Positions 14,284 through 25,194 of a DNA stretch of 64,000 bases are shown piece after piece (within the stretch, counting starts at the first letter, position 1; each line of letters begins with the position of its first letter). The stretch comes from Dirofilaria immitis. Taxonomy: Eukaryota > Nematoda > Chromadorea > Rhabditida > Onchocercidae. The stretch lies in NCBI GenBank assembly GCA_024305405.1, contig JAKNDB010000105.1, positions 1,240,001 to 1,304,000 on the forward strand, written 5' to 3'. The notes below the pieces were generated by a model. The model did not search any database and was not told where the DNA came from. It saw nothing but the letters and a program-made list of their open reading frames with translations. The position numbers and the translations under genes were made by a program.

Positions 14284-15091
14284 ACTTGGACTTTACTCAA
14301 ATTCGTTCTTTCGTCATAAAAATGGCATACTATATTTCATGACAAGCGGAAAAAAGGTAGTATATGAGATGAAAAGTGAAGAACCGATAGTACACATCAA
14401 AGGAGGCGAAAAATCGGTTATACAGTGGAAGGGAAGAGGAAAACCAGTTGTGTACTTCGAAGGACGCGGAAAAACGGTCGTGATTTTGAATAAAACCGGG
14501 AAGCCAATCACACATTCGGATAAAATTAAGAAACCGACAGAAGATGAAGGAACGAACGAAGTAAGGGCGCAATGGAAGAAGAGGGAAGAAAAAGATGAAA
14601 AGAAGGAAGAACAAGATAAAAGTGCGGTAGTTATAGCAAGGATTCCAAGAAATATGTTATTCGGGTGTAACGGCGCAAAGTGTTCTGAAATGTTCGAAAG
14701 GTTTATTCTGCTATAAACGAATTACTAGATCAGGTAAAATTGTGAGTTATTCGGTACTTTTTCATGTATCACCATTCTTTCCGTTTTACATTGATTCCAG
14801 AATTTATTGCATAGAAAGATACTGGGCAAATATTGCAGACATATTGCCATTACCGCATGGTTACGACTCCAAATTGTAATCTGAGTATTTTTTTTTCCTG
14901 CTATGTTGCGATAAAATAGACATGAGATATTCGTTATGTAAGACGGTTAAGTGCAAAAAGATAAACGCTTAGGTCTAGTTTGCTATTGCAGCACTGATAA
15001 ATGCAGTGATGAGGATATTAATATATACAATGATTTGGGAAAAACTATATTAATCATACTTCCGATTTACCTGATTAAAGCTGCAATATGA
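14284..15091 (+). CDS. 10-residue-repeat array fused to a Ly6-like domain
   Basis: Exons 14284-14700, 14801-14875 and 14973-15091; the start lies upstream. Exon 1 opens after TTTTTAG and encodes at least six consecutive 10-residue units of beta-strand character: ILYFMTSGKK, VVYEMKSEEP, IVHIKGGEKS, VIQWKGRGKP, VVYFEGRGKT, VVILNKTGKP, with a weaker seventh. A Lys/Glu-rich linker follows, then GCNGAKC, YC, QTYC, and CLVCYCSTDKCSDED. The protein ends in a hydrophobic tail, ILIILPIYLIKAAI. The cysteine pattern and the position of the first Ly6 intron match the gene at 10017. Exon 2 needs a one-base correction (an extra A at 14815-14817) for the frames to connect. The repeat resembles nothing I can name. 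Coding status is well supported; the fusion depends on that one-base correction. Confidence 0.65.
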
Positions 15092-15591
15092 ATACAGTTC
15101 AGGAACTATAATTTCTCTATCAAGTGGCGAGTGGGATTATATCATAAAATCAAGGACCTCGATTGTTTTATTCCCAAGCATATTAGATTCTTTCTCCCAA
15201 ATGCATTTCGGTCTGACTTTGTCAGAATGATAAAAAACGAACGAATATTTTGAAAATACTTTTTCATTAGTGGCAATATTAATCATTGTTCTTATCATCT
15301 TTACGATACTTCTTAAATTTCATGAAGATATTCCGAAAAAGCTATGGCTATTCACAATATGATTACAATATAAAGTGTGATGTCAATGTAAAAGTAAAAC
15401 AATATTTCTATCAAAGTATTCGTTTGATCGCTTCGGTGACCATCTTCATTCTCGATCATTTTTCTTGAAATGTATCTCATTATGGAACGATTTTTACTAG
15501 TAGATGATTCTCCAAATTTTTGATTAATGAGTTTCCGGGGTAATATCATATCTCTAATGACTTTCAAAGTGTATCTGCCTTGACATAGGAA

Positions 15592-15735
15592 AATGGATAA
15601 TTATGTGGTATTACTGAAGATTATATTTGTAAAATCAAAATTATTCCGGAATTTTCGCGATAATTTTCGGTCACCATTGAATGTTGACAGTAATAAGTGC
15701 AGTGATTTTTCTATTCTCTGATTAATTATTTGGAT
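15592..15735 (+). pseudogene. Possible broken third Ly6-like copy
   Basis: At about 15679-15703, the sequence TGTTGACAGTAATAAGTGCA, followed by GTGAT, aligns with the CYCSTDKCSD coding stretch of the gene just upstream. Ignoring one A, it reads CCSNKCSD, followed by a short tail and a stop. The rest of a Ly6 domain cannot be found in 15100-15670. It may be a relic, or a gene broken by the same indel errors seen elsewhere. Confidence 0.35.
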
Positions 15736-16004
15736 AACTCTTATTTAGAAGCTAGTTTTTTATTCATAGAAACTTGGCTTGTAACTGAAATATTAACAGG
15801 AAATCATTTTTGTGCATGAAGTTACAACAGTTTCTCTTCCCCATTAATTTTAAAATACTTGTGTGGTTAACAATCTTCACATATTTACTTCTTTTGCGGG
15901 GCAATTTTCTCAATGTATTTCAAACATTTTTCGTTGGTTGATTCAAGACTGCCAATATGTAATTCGAATCACATTCTTCCTTGATAATTCTTCTTAGCCT
16001 CATA

Positions 16005-16930
16005 TTATTGACGCAATTCTTCTGCTGGCAGATGTAGATCTGGAGGCACTAAGTCCATCTCTTCGACTTCATCGAGAAGCTTTTTAAGTTTTCCCTTGCT
16101 GATTGCACAGTTCTGATTCGATATAGACTCCTCCTGCAATGGCACCAAATAAACTGTCATGAAATTTTGTGAAAAGAAGTAAACAATAAACTGTGAAAAG
16201 ATAATTCGCTTCCAGCAATTTTAAAAAAGTTTGATCGCACAAGTATGATATCTAATTTATCGCGTACTACAGTACGGTGACTTCTTCGTTCTACGTGATC
16301 TTGAAAGATTACAGCGCAATATTTGGATCTAAGATGTGATAAAGTTTATTGACGGGGATAGATGTGACGAAGGTTCAACATGTTTGTAACAGTTAATTAT
16401 AGCACAAATCTAAAAATTCGGTTTAGCAGACCGGGAGATTAAAGGCTTGTTATATTAAAATATTGCTATAATACAAAAATTCTTTGATTATTTCGTCATA
16501 TTTAAATTCCATAAAAATATTTCGGTCATTCCGACATCAGAAACCTTTGACTATGAAAATTTACTCGCAAAGAATAAAAATATTGGAAGAAACAGGCATA
16601 AAATTTAATTTTATCGAAAAGTGAACAATTTCACTTATTGATTATTGTTGTTGTATAAGCACCTGTTTCTGGATTTAACGCGCGGTTGTAACTCCATTTT
16701 TAACAAAAAATCTGTAATGAGCAGTCTTTAAAAGAGATGAAGTGCATCATTCTGTTGAAAGATAGCATTTCCTAATCAGTTTGCAAACTATTTATAGAGA
16801 AATACATTCAGAATATTACCAAACCTCTCGATATATTGAAACGTATCATTCTCGAACGGCTGAGAGTTCCAGACTCGATGGTGAAACCGCACTTCTGCTA
16901 TTAAACCTCGCCACGCTTTTTCTGCATATA
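16005..16930 (-). CDS. C-terminal exons of an unrecognised conserved-looking protein
   Basis: Two minus-strand exons. The last, 16005-16133, follows CCATTGCAG and reads EESISNQNCAISKGKLKKLL, a short acidic stretch, VPPDLHLPAEELRQ and stop. The upstream one, 16825-16930, lies between CTTCAAAG and GAG|GTTTGG and contains EKAWRGLIAEVRFHHRVW and FENDTFQYIE. Both are richer in GC than their surroundings and free of low complexity. Their phases do not match (phase 2 into phase 0), so an exon is missing between them, or a base has been lost. No known domain is recognised. The style suits a small soluble or organellar protein, but no function is claimed. Upstream exons were not found. Confidence 0.5.
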
Positions 16931-17076
16931 CTTTGAAGATTGGTGCTTTAGAGAAACACAATTAATTTATTTATTTCAACATAATTCCATGAAGAAATAT
17001 TTTTCGATTAATCAGTAGTTTTGAAGAATGAAGTGGAACTTGTAAAATATCGACACATTCTGCAAGGAGAGGTTTC

Positions 17077-17349
17077 ATGTCACTCCGGTCCATCTTTATT
17101 TCATTGTTATACTTCGTTGCATCACGTACCGTTCTAGCGTTTTGTTCGAAGAAAGTTGCTTTTGTAACTGCAGAGTTTCAAGATATCCATGAAGAGTACT
17201 ATTTAAGCTCATTCTCGAAAAAAAAGTTTAGCATTCAAGACGATAATAAGGACAAGAAGTGGAAGGAAAATATCGATGAAATATCATCTCTAAAACTATT
17301 CTTCCCATGTCATAAACCCCTTTTTCTGAAACTGGATTTCAAAAAGTAA
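17077..17349 (+). CDS. Putative small secreted protein, single exon
   Basis: A 90-codon ORF starting MSLRSIFISLLYFVASRTVL, a convincing signal peptide with a likely cut after VLA. The mature part has only two cysteines, a charged middle (DDNKDKKWKENIDEI) and a C-terminus ending LKLDFKK. No family is recognised. It is the only start-to-stop ORF in this interval with a clear export signal. A small secreted nematode protein is plausible, but chance is not excluded. Confidence 0.4.
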   Translation: MSLRSIFISLLYFVASRTVLAFCSKKVAFVTAEFQDIHEEYYLSSFSKKKFSIQDDNKDKKWKENIDEISSLKLFFPCHKPLFLKLDFKK

Positions 17350-17975
17350 TTTTTCGATAATTCTTTAGCATGACTGCTACAATAAAAATTTAACAAAAAA
17401 ATCAAATGAATGAATTGCAGGGATTGTTAGATATTAGAAACTAGATTAAAAAGTGACCAGAAGATGGAGAGTCATAATAAGTATTATTGGAATTGATTAA
17501 TCGTTGTAAAACATTCTTTCTTTGCATCGAGAAATACTAGAACCAAAATTATATTACAGAGGGGTCACTCATACGATCACAACCAGACAAAGCATTGTTT
17601 TAGAGCTAACAGTTATTGACCTTATGTCGATCCCGACACTTTCAAGGAATGCTGTGCAAAAGAATATTTTATAGAAATATATTGAATCGTTTTAAAACTG
17701 TTATTTGGTTTCTAGTTGGTAAAAACAAAATTAGATTTTAAGGAAATAAATTTCAATCTTAGCTAAGAATAAAATCGATCTTATTTCTTTCCAATTATGT
17801 TTTTAAGATTTTTCTCGACCATATTATCTCCAAAAATAAAGTCAGAAATAAATGTAGAGGCAAGATATTTATATTCAGAATTTTCAGACTTGAAAACATA
17901 TATTAAACAGATTCATATCCGCTTGCTCTCGCCATAGCGGCTCGTAATATATTCTATTCTCTTTGATCAAAACAG
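17350..17975. other. Intergenic stretch without a supported gene
   Basis: AT-rich sequence. Short frames on both strands around 17560-17680 look faintly coding (plus: DLMSIPTLSRNAVQKNIL) but have no matching splice partners. Confidence 0.4.
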
Positions 17976-18276
17976 GCCTGAAATCTTCGAAATCCGGTCT
18001 CCATGAAAACAATAACGAAAAGAATTCCGTATTGATTCAACATAAAACCCTACAACCCCACCTAAAAATTTCACAACCATTCCCGACTCCTTTACGAAAT
18101 ACAGTGAGCAGTAGCAACAATAAAGTCAACCATATATTGTTCGAGTATTGTTTTAAATGTAGAGTTACCGTCTGGATGAACGCTTTGAAGTACGGGAATA
18201 TGCCGACATCCTTGCAGTCATGGAATGTCACGATAGTCATGGCGATAAAGCTTTTATTAGTGTAATGATGACTCAG
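17976..18276 (+). CDS. Exon pair with weak caspase p20-like similarity (partial)
   Basis: Two candidate exons: 17976-18124 (after AAAACAG) and 18163-18276 (after AATGTAG, ending at CAG|GTACGC). The second is GC-rich for this region. It reads YRLDERFEVREYADILAV, then MECHDSHGDKAFISVMMTQ. This resembles the caspase stretch between the early p20 helix and the active-site His-Gly, which would fall in the next, unseen exon. The first exon (HKTLQPHLKISQPFPTPL and a Ser/Asn-rich end) would be linker. The intron between them would be only 38 bases, so a frameshift in one continuous exon is an alternative. The start of p20 and the catalytic Cys were not found. Coding is likely; the caspase label is tentative. 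Confidence 0.4.
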
Positions 18277-18703
18277 GTACGCTGAGGTCAAATTTAGGGA
18301 AGAAAGGAGAGTTTGTAACAACATGGAGAAAAACGCAGACTAAACACGAAAGGCGGCTTAAGCTTAAAACTTAATTAAAAAACAACAAGTGCATACTGAC
18401 ACATACTACATGTAATTCAATATCAGATATGGGGAATGTAAAATCTGCATCAATTCCAAATCCGCTCAGTACCTATTCCGAGTTTATCTATAACTTTCCT
18501 GTGAAACTGACAAAACTTTTCTTATACAGACGCAAACGAGTAAAAATTGTTTTTATCGACGCAAAACAAGAACATTTGATACTTACGGGTAAAAACTGAA
18601 CAATAGCCAATAATTTTGACAAATAAACAAATACGCCCAAAATTCAAGGAACGTATATGAAAAAGAGCAAATTAACAATGAAAATCAATAATCCCATTTC
18701 TTT

Positions 18704-21347
18704 TCAATTCACCATTTCCGATTTCGGGCTTGCAGTTTCCATAGCTGTTGTTTGCGCATCTTCATTCACTTCATTCTGAAGTGGAATCATTATTACTTAC
18801 TGCAAACGAGAATTTCCCGCAAAATTTTCCATTATCCGAGTTAAATTCAAACCTCCTCCTTCGCAGCAAATTTTTCAAACATTCCCTTATATCGTTTTTT
18901 TCTTTCTCACGAATCTGTGCCAACTTTTTTACACGCCAATATTTGCGCTGCCGCTGCCTAAAATTTGTAGATTATGATGATGCAAAAAAAGAATTCATAA
19001 TTGATGACATTATTGCGTTATTGCAGATGGAAAACCTTATTGTCCGGCTCGTATTCCAGCACTTTTTATACTCAACAATAGCTTCATCAGCATCGTTTTG
19101 TTCTTGAAGCGCCTGAAATAAAACAAGTATCTTGAAAATTAAAATTTTTATTACGACTGAGACAACCAAAATTAAACATGAAAATAATATTTGATATAAA
19201 ATCTTAGAAGAATTACCAAAGCCTTTCGATACAATGCTTTCACACACTTCGGGTCAACTTCAAGCGCTTTGTCGCAGTTTTTATGCATTCCACTGTTTCA
19301 TCTTGTTTCGAGTATACGAGGGCGCTAAATCAAAGAAAAAGAGTTAAGTTGCAGTTAATTCAAAAGAATTAAGTAAGAACTTCTTAAAATTTGGATACTA
19401 TTAAGAGATCACTATACAAATTAATCGGAATACAAGAACCTGTTAAGGTAACCGGCAAGCAACAGCGCATCTCGTCTTTTTTAGCATCATTTTCCAAAGA
19501 TTTCTCATATTCCAGCAATTCGATGATGCGCATATACTTTGCAGCTGCAAGGCGCAGCTTGCCTTGTTTGAAAAACATAGTGCCCCTTTCTTTGGCGGCT
19601 TCAGCAGCATCAAGTTTTTCTTCACCAGTCAATTCCCACGATGCCTTTACCTGAAAATAAAAATTACTACATTTTCTAGCTAAATTATTAAATTCGCGCT
19701 GCTCCCATATGACAAATTATGAAAGAAAAAATAAAAATTAAATTTTAAATTTAACATTTGAAATAAAAGAGTCCTAAGTTTTTAAAAAAAACAATAATCT
19801 CATGTATAAGATCAAACATACCTTCTCATATTCCTTGAGGAACAAAGTGAAATCAATTTCAGCGTGGGGAGGTAAATTATATTCTGGAGGCGGAGTAATA
19901 CCAAACGTGAAACGGTTTCCTTTGAGATGAATCGCAGACTTTTCTCCTTTGTTAAATCGACGAAGAGCACGGTCCACGCCTTCTGGCAAACCCACCTAAA
20001 GATATTTATTTTGAACTTTCAAGCTTAATGCAAATAATAATTTGGCGAAAATAGAAAGCATCAGTATATCGCTCGCTTTCGAGAATTCTGATCATTGCAT
20101 ATTGATTAAATGCTTATCCTCGGCCTATTGTCATCATCTGCATAAATAAAAAACAAATAAATTCCAAAGAAAAAATTGATAGTACATACCTCAGAGCCTT
20201 CCCTAAAATGAAGCTGACTTCCTGATCGTAGAACACTCGACCATTGTACGAACCAACCGCACACACTGAAACAAATGCCGACTTCATCCGCTGCCAATGA
20301 TCCCTCAGCAATTATCCTTCAAGTTTTTAATAGGACACAAAGTCCTTTTTGGGAAACAATTACTTGTAAAAGTGATCTGGAAGAGGAGACAAACAAATTT
20401 AACACCTAGAAAATATAGATAGACAAATTAACCTTTAACAGTTGAACCTTCGGTCGGACTTGAATATTTCTCACCCTCCACAATGATTGACCGAGTGATT
20501 GTACCGTCGCGGTCTGGCGAAATGTCTTCGCCCTGCCAGCTCAACAGTTCAATCTAAAAAATAAACAAATCTTTTTAATCACCAGTATGTTGAAATACAA
20601 ATAAGTTGAGAAGTTGATGAAGTTTCAATTACCTCAAATTTTAGTGTAGCACCGCCAGGAATCTTTGGCGGACTGCCATTTTCGCCATATGCATAATCGG
20701 CTCGACAAATGAGATCACATTTCTCACCCTTTTTCATTGTTGCAACACCAAGATCCCATCCCTTGATAACCTGCAACGTAACATATAATTCATGATGTAC
20801 TATGTCGCTGTTAATAATTTGAAATTGTCATAGTAGCAACAAAATATCCAATTAAGGAAAAATATTAATTTCTCCTGCAAAACTAATTAAGAAAAATATA
20901 TATGTCAGAAGAAATGTATGTTTGCCTGTCCATTTCCCAATGTAAAGTTGAATGGTTCGTTACGATCACGGCTCGAATCGAACTGTTCACCATTTTCAAG
21001 AGTTCCTACATAATGCACATAAACATTATCTCCCTTCGAAGGATGGTGTTCCCCACTCCTTCCACCAAAATTTTTTCAAAACACCACCATTCTGAAAAAT
21101 AAACAGATAAACAACTAATGTCTCATAAGGCAAGAAAAGTGACAAATTTTTACACGTAAATGTATCACACTTATACGCAAACGGAAATATTAAGTTAACG
21201 AATTTAAAGGAAATGCTCTGTAACACTGCCAGGTATCTAATTGTGATATAAAGGAGAGCATTAATAAATGAAATATTAGTTATTAATATTTAATAAATTA
21301 AAAGTAACCTTTTCAGGAGTGATATCAATTCCATCAGCTGCTGCCAT
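18704..21347 (-). CDS. fkb-6: FKBP52-type peptidyl-prolyl isomerase with TPR repeats
   Basis: Eleven exons: 21309-21347, 20926-21091, 20633-20770, 20433-20553, 20190-20265, 19822-19995, 19440-19650, 19217-19324, 19036-19112, 18853-18957, 18704-18775. Domain 1 is an FK506-binding isomerase ([57 protein letters not shown]). Domain 2 is a second FKBP fold ([20 protein letters not shown]). A TPR region for Hsp90 binding follows ([38 protein letters not shown]). The order and length match C. elegans FKB-6 and human FKBP4. TTTCAG ten bases before the ATG looks like a spliced-leader acceptor. Seven homopolymer frameshifts are seen (six one base short; one extra A at 18925-18930); all splice phases agree once these are corrected. 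Intron 2 has a GC donor. Identity is firm. Confidence 0.95.
20771..20925 (-). other. fkb-6: GC-AG intron in fkb-6
   Basis: Exon 2 ends GGACAG and is followed by GCAAAC; no GT exists near the junction fixed by protein similarity ([13 protein letters not shown]). The acceptor is GTTGCAG. CAG|GCAA is the usual context of GC-AG introns. A miscalled base (T to C) is the alternative. Confidence 0.6.
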
Positions 21348-21944
21348 ATTAAAATACCTGAAATTTTGCCTGAAACAGTTTGAAGAAAGCGGAAACAAAT
21401 GTTGATATCTATCAGTGCGAAAAACAATATCACCACCATAACCACACCAATAACCACTGGCTCGGATTTCCGGAATATGAATTTCGGAAAGTCATCGGAC
21501 CACGCCATATCTTGCACTCGCAACACACCACTACCATCACCGCTCTAATCCTCATATTATCCATCGAATTTTCTAGAAGATTGATGCGTTTTCCCTTGAA
21601 TGGTTGTAAAGCTCAAACATACGACAGTTCGGAGGGCAGGGCCGAGTAGTGTTTGATGTGGAAAAACTGGCACGGTTATCTGTTATTGTTCCTCTCAGTC
21701 TCTCAATAAGTGCAAATATGAGAATCAGCTTTAAGCATTAAAAATGTATAAGGCATAACCGAATATTAAAAAAATAATCGGTACGGAAGTTTCGGGAAAG
21801 GACGGATATTTGTTGTTTGTTTTGAGCTGTAATTCTTACTACTTTTATATCGTACATATACGCGTATTTATTTTATTAATCTATATAATCGACATTCAAA
21901 TGTTACGCTTATCAGTGCGTTGTCAAAATGCGTGAAAGCAGATC
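21348..21944. promoter_or_regulatory. Divergent promoter region between fkb-6 and the small plus-strand gene
   Basis: About 600 bases separate the fkb-6 start (-) from the next plus-strand start. It must hold regulatory sequence for both if trans-splicing is local. No TATA box or known motif stands out. A GC-richer patch at 21430-21650 may be untranslated or coding sequence. Confidence 0.4.
21362..21526 (-). CDS. Possible small membrane ORF directly upstream of fkb-6
   Basis: On the fkb-6 strand, an ORF beginning MLRVQDMAWSDDFPKFIFRK continues into a hydrophobic segment, VVIGVVMVVILFFALIDINI. It runs to a TTTCAG just upstream of fkb-6 and has normal-looking codons. It could be a tiny upstream gene, an alternative first exon, or chance. 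No family is recognised. Confidence 0.22.
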
Positions 21945-21977
21945 ATGTTATTGGAATTTAATAGTTTCTTCATAGAG

Positions 21978-23060
21978 ATGCTAGATAAAGTTGTACGTGA
22001 AGCAAAATGGTGGGGTGAGACATTTGTTGGTCTTGCCAAAGTTATTGCTAGCCCCAATGCGCCTATTCCACCAACTGATATTCATCCACGTCAACCGGCT
22101 ATACCAAGTACGCCTGCTGAGGAGTAAGTATTATTAATATATTATTAGACCGAATAGAACCATTAGAAATAAACAGGAAGGAAGTTAAAGATCAAAATTG
22201 ACAAGGCCATCAAAAGATCATTTAGAACATAAATAAAAGATCTGTTATTTATGTTCTAAAAGTTTGCGGCACCTTTGTAATCGCATCTAAAATTTTCAAA
22301 GAACCATACGAATCTATTTTTGCTGTGAGTTGATCGTGTGAGCATCCTCTCATAGATAAATATGCTGATTTCCTTTCCGTCGAATCATTCTTTACATCAT
22401 CTCAAATTAAACCTTTTTTTTTCAAAGATAACTTCTCTAATGGTTTCCCTGCATATCGCTCTGCGGATCGTTTCTTATTTAAGAGATTATTAATATTGAT
22501 AATAAGCTTATATTGATAAGTTGAAAATTTCCGATATCATACGCTCTTAAATTTGCTTTATTTTAATAGTTCCGATCATTTCCATTTCGCTGGTGGTGGA
22601 AATTGTGTCCGTTTAACAGAAATATTGTTTTGTGGATGTCGATACTGATCCCGATATATATAGCTAAATTCCCACGTAATTTATTTTTCTCATATTTTTT
22701 AAAATAAGTTTTTTAATATCATTTTTGCATATTTTTAGAAAAGGACAGAAATGTCGTATCCTTGTTTATGTTAATCCTCATTTCTTGTTTTTACAGGATA
22801 AACTGTTCACAACGAAGCTTCTTTGATGTTAACTATTTCAGATATTATAATATCTTTTCTGATTTTGTCTTTACAAAATGTTTTCATTTGCTGAATTTTT
22901 GATTTGCAGCAGAAATTTGGAAAACCATGTTGGTACATCAAATTCGGAACATATATCTTTGCACAAAAGGCGTGGAAAGGCACAGCGCATTCAAGATGAG
23001 CTGTATTTTGCGAAGTATGACCCAATGAAAGAAAAAACCCCAATTGGTGTCAGGAAATAA
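21978..23060 (+). CDS. Small two-exon protein of unknown function
   Basis: Exons 21978-22123 and 22910-23060 (GAGGA|GTAAGT, TTTGCAG|C) join in phase 2 and give about 98 residues. An in-frame ATG at 21945 would add 11 more. The N-terminus (MLDKVVREAKWWGETFVGLA) looks like an amphipathic helix. A Pro-rich linker follows (PNAPIPPTDIHPRQPAIPST), then a basic, helical C-terminal part (LHKRRGKAQRIQDELYFAKY, DPMKEKTPIGVRK). No named domain is recognised. The amphipathic start and small basic body would suit a mitochondrial or membrane-associated protein, but that is a guess. It lies head-to-head with fkb-6. Confidence 0.75.
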
Positions 23061-23993
23061 GTTTTGTCTCATTTAGTGTTTTCCACCTCTATAGATATAG
23101 TTGGACTTTTGTCTCTCATTAACTGGTTCAATGCTATTATATTTTTATGAATTTACCTTAATAAAGATGTATATCTTGTTTTGCTGTTTTCATGCATCTG
23201 GAAAATTAAACTTTCATAAAGTTTAGAAACCGGAGCATTAATTCAACGATAGAATCTGCCATAACAAGGTTTTATTTATGTAAAAGTAAATAGATACTTT
23301 TGCTTACATATTAAATAATTTTATTTTTCTTAATTCGGCGTGTGTGGATTCGTAATTATTATAGGAGTGGGCATGGACTAATCTCATAAATTTTTGTTTT
23401 CTGCTTTTTCGAGCTTAAATATCTGTACTTTATGTGTTTGTAAATTCTCTTTTATAGCAAAAATAAGTGAATTAACAGAACATTCCGGATCTTTAAAAGC
23501 CTTAATTTGAAGATTATTCTTCTAACACTTTGCAGCATCGTCAGTTCTATCGTCCAATTTCTGTTATAATAGGATAGCAGTTCTGAATGCCGTTGTATAG
23601 TCTATGGGTTCACAACTTCGTTGTTTCTTTTTATGCTTAAATTTTGATTTGCTTCAACTGTTATATGTTTCGTGAATATGATTCGAATTACAAAAACAGC
23701 GGTATTGTTCCAGAGCGAAATGGGAACTTCAATTATTAGATTGATTCATTGAGCTTTTAAATTCAAAAAAAAAAAGAAAAACCTTTATTGCTTACAATCA
23801 CGCTAGAAGATTCGCTACAGTTTTCATTTTTATCATGCGGGAATTAATGATTTTTTTCTCATAAGCGTAATCACAGCGATTACAATAACAGTTTAACAAC
23901 TCAATGAATAAATGGTACTAGAAATTCAGGAATAAGAAGAGCTGGAATCGCTCTGTTCCTTACACCATTTTTGTCATTCCTTCAAGAATTTAG
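23061..23993. other. 3' flank and probable 5' region of the giant gene
   Basis: No supported exon. The first visible exon of the next gene (23994-24108) opens with one base of a split codon, so an earlier exon should lie here or further left. An AATAAA-type signal downstream of 23060 (ttaataaag, near 23158) may end the small gene. Confidence 0.35.
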
Positions 23994-25150
23994 TTGGAAT
24001 AGTATTCTCACCGAGAGGCCAAGAAATATTATTAATAAATTTTCAAATATTCTTGGAAATAATGAATTCATACGGCACGAGATTCTGAAGCAAGTGAAGT
24101 TATTGCAGGTTTTATTCTCTTTAATTCTTTTCTAACTTGTAATATCAAAAATTTATTGTTTGATAAATTATAGCACTGTTTGATCCTCAGTAGTGCGACA
24201 TATGCTTGAGGCTAATGATGAGATAATGTATATTTTGAATAAATAACAAGTGTAAATAGTGTGGATATAACCAGACGATTGTTTACAGATGATCATTTCA
24301 AAACAGTTGAGGGATAAGTTGCAAATGCTCTTTCGTACTACTCCCGATCTATAGAGTTAATAGTAGTACGAAATGAAGCTAGCTGTGTGACTGAAATCAT
24401 ATGTGATAATGTGTTTATGTCTGTGTGTAGCCTACAACATATCTTTCATCTGGAAGGCGAGTTGCTGTTTCTATTTCAAAAGCGAAATCAGTGCAGCCTT
24501 TCACCCTAAGCTACATTATTTAAATGGGATTGTCTGTGCGTGTGTATATGTATGTGTGTATGTGTATATATATATATATATATGCGTATGTATGTGTGTA
24601 TGTATGTGTATGTATGTGTGTATGTATGTATGTATGTATATGTATATATATTTATGTACGTATCTGTGTTCCAGATTTTTCTATTCTAAATTTTACTCGA
24701 GTAATTGTTTTTGATTTATATATCTCAAGACTTTAGTGATTAGTAATGATAAAGTTAAAGAAGCAGTATAGGACCAGTTTTACTTCATTCATTGTTTCTA
24801 TTTTCTACTCAAGCATTGTCCACTTTTTCGTAATATACTACAAAAAGAATTGTTGAAGTACTTGATTTACAAGGGAATGAACGATTCGGATCGACCAACC
24901 ACTACGACAATTAGTACAATTGCAATAAATGCCGGCAAAAAGCAACAATTGTTGTCGCATTGCTTAAGGTTCTTTTTATTTCATTTGCTATTAAATGATT
25001 ACCTTAGGAATAAGATTAAAACTGATGAATAATTAATTCATTTGTGCTTGGACAATAGAATCTTAAATCAATTTTTTCATGAGATATTACGGTATGCTGT
25101 ATCTAGAATACATCGAATGATATATCTTGGCTATGCTGTTCATATATACT

Positions 25151-25194
<44 letters not shown>

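Noticed and set aside
14314..14614. Minus-strand ORFs over the 10-residue repeat array
   Set aside because: They are the antisense shadow of the repeat; the plus strand has matching splice sites and continues into a Ly6 domain.
24403..24736. Two overlapping plus-strand ORFs rich in Cys, Val and Tyr
   Set aside because: Both run through the TATG/TG compound microsatellite in an intron; their repetitive composition comes from the repeat.
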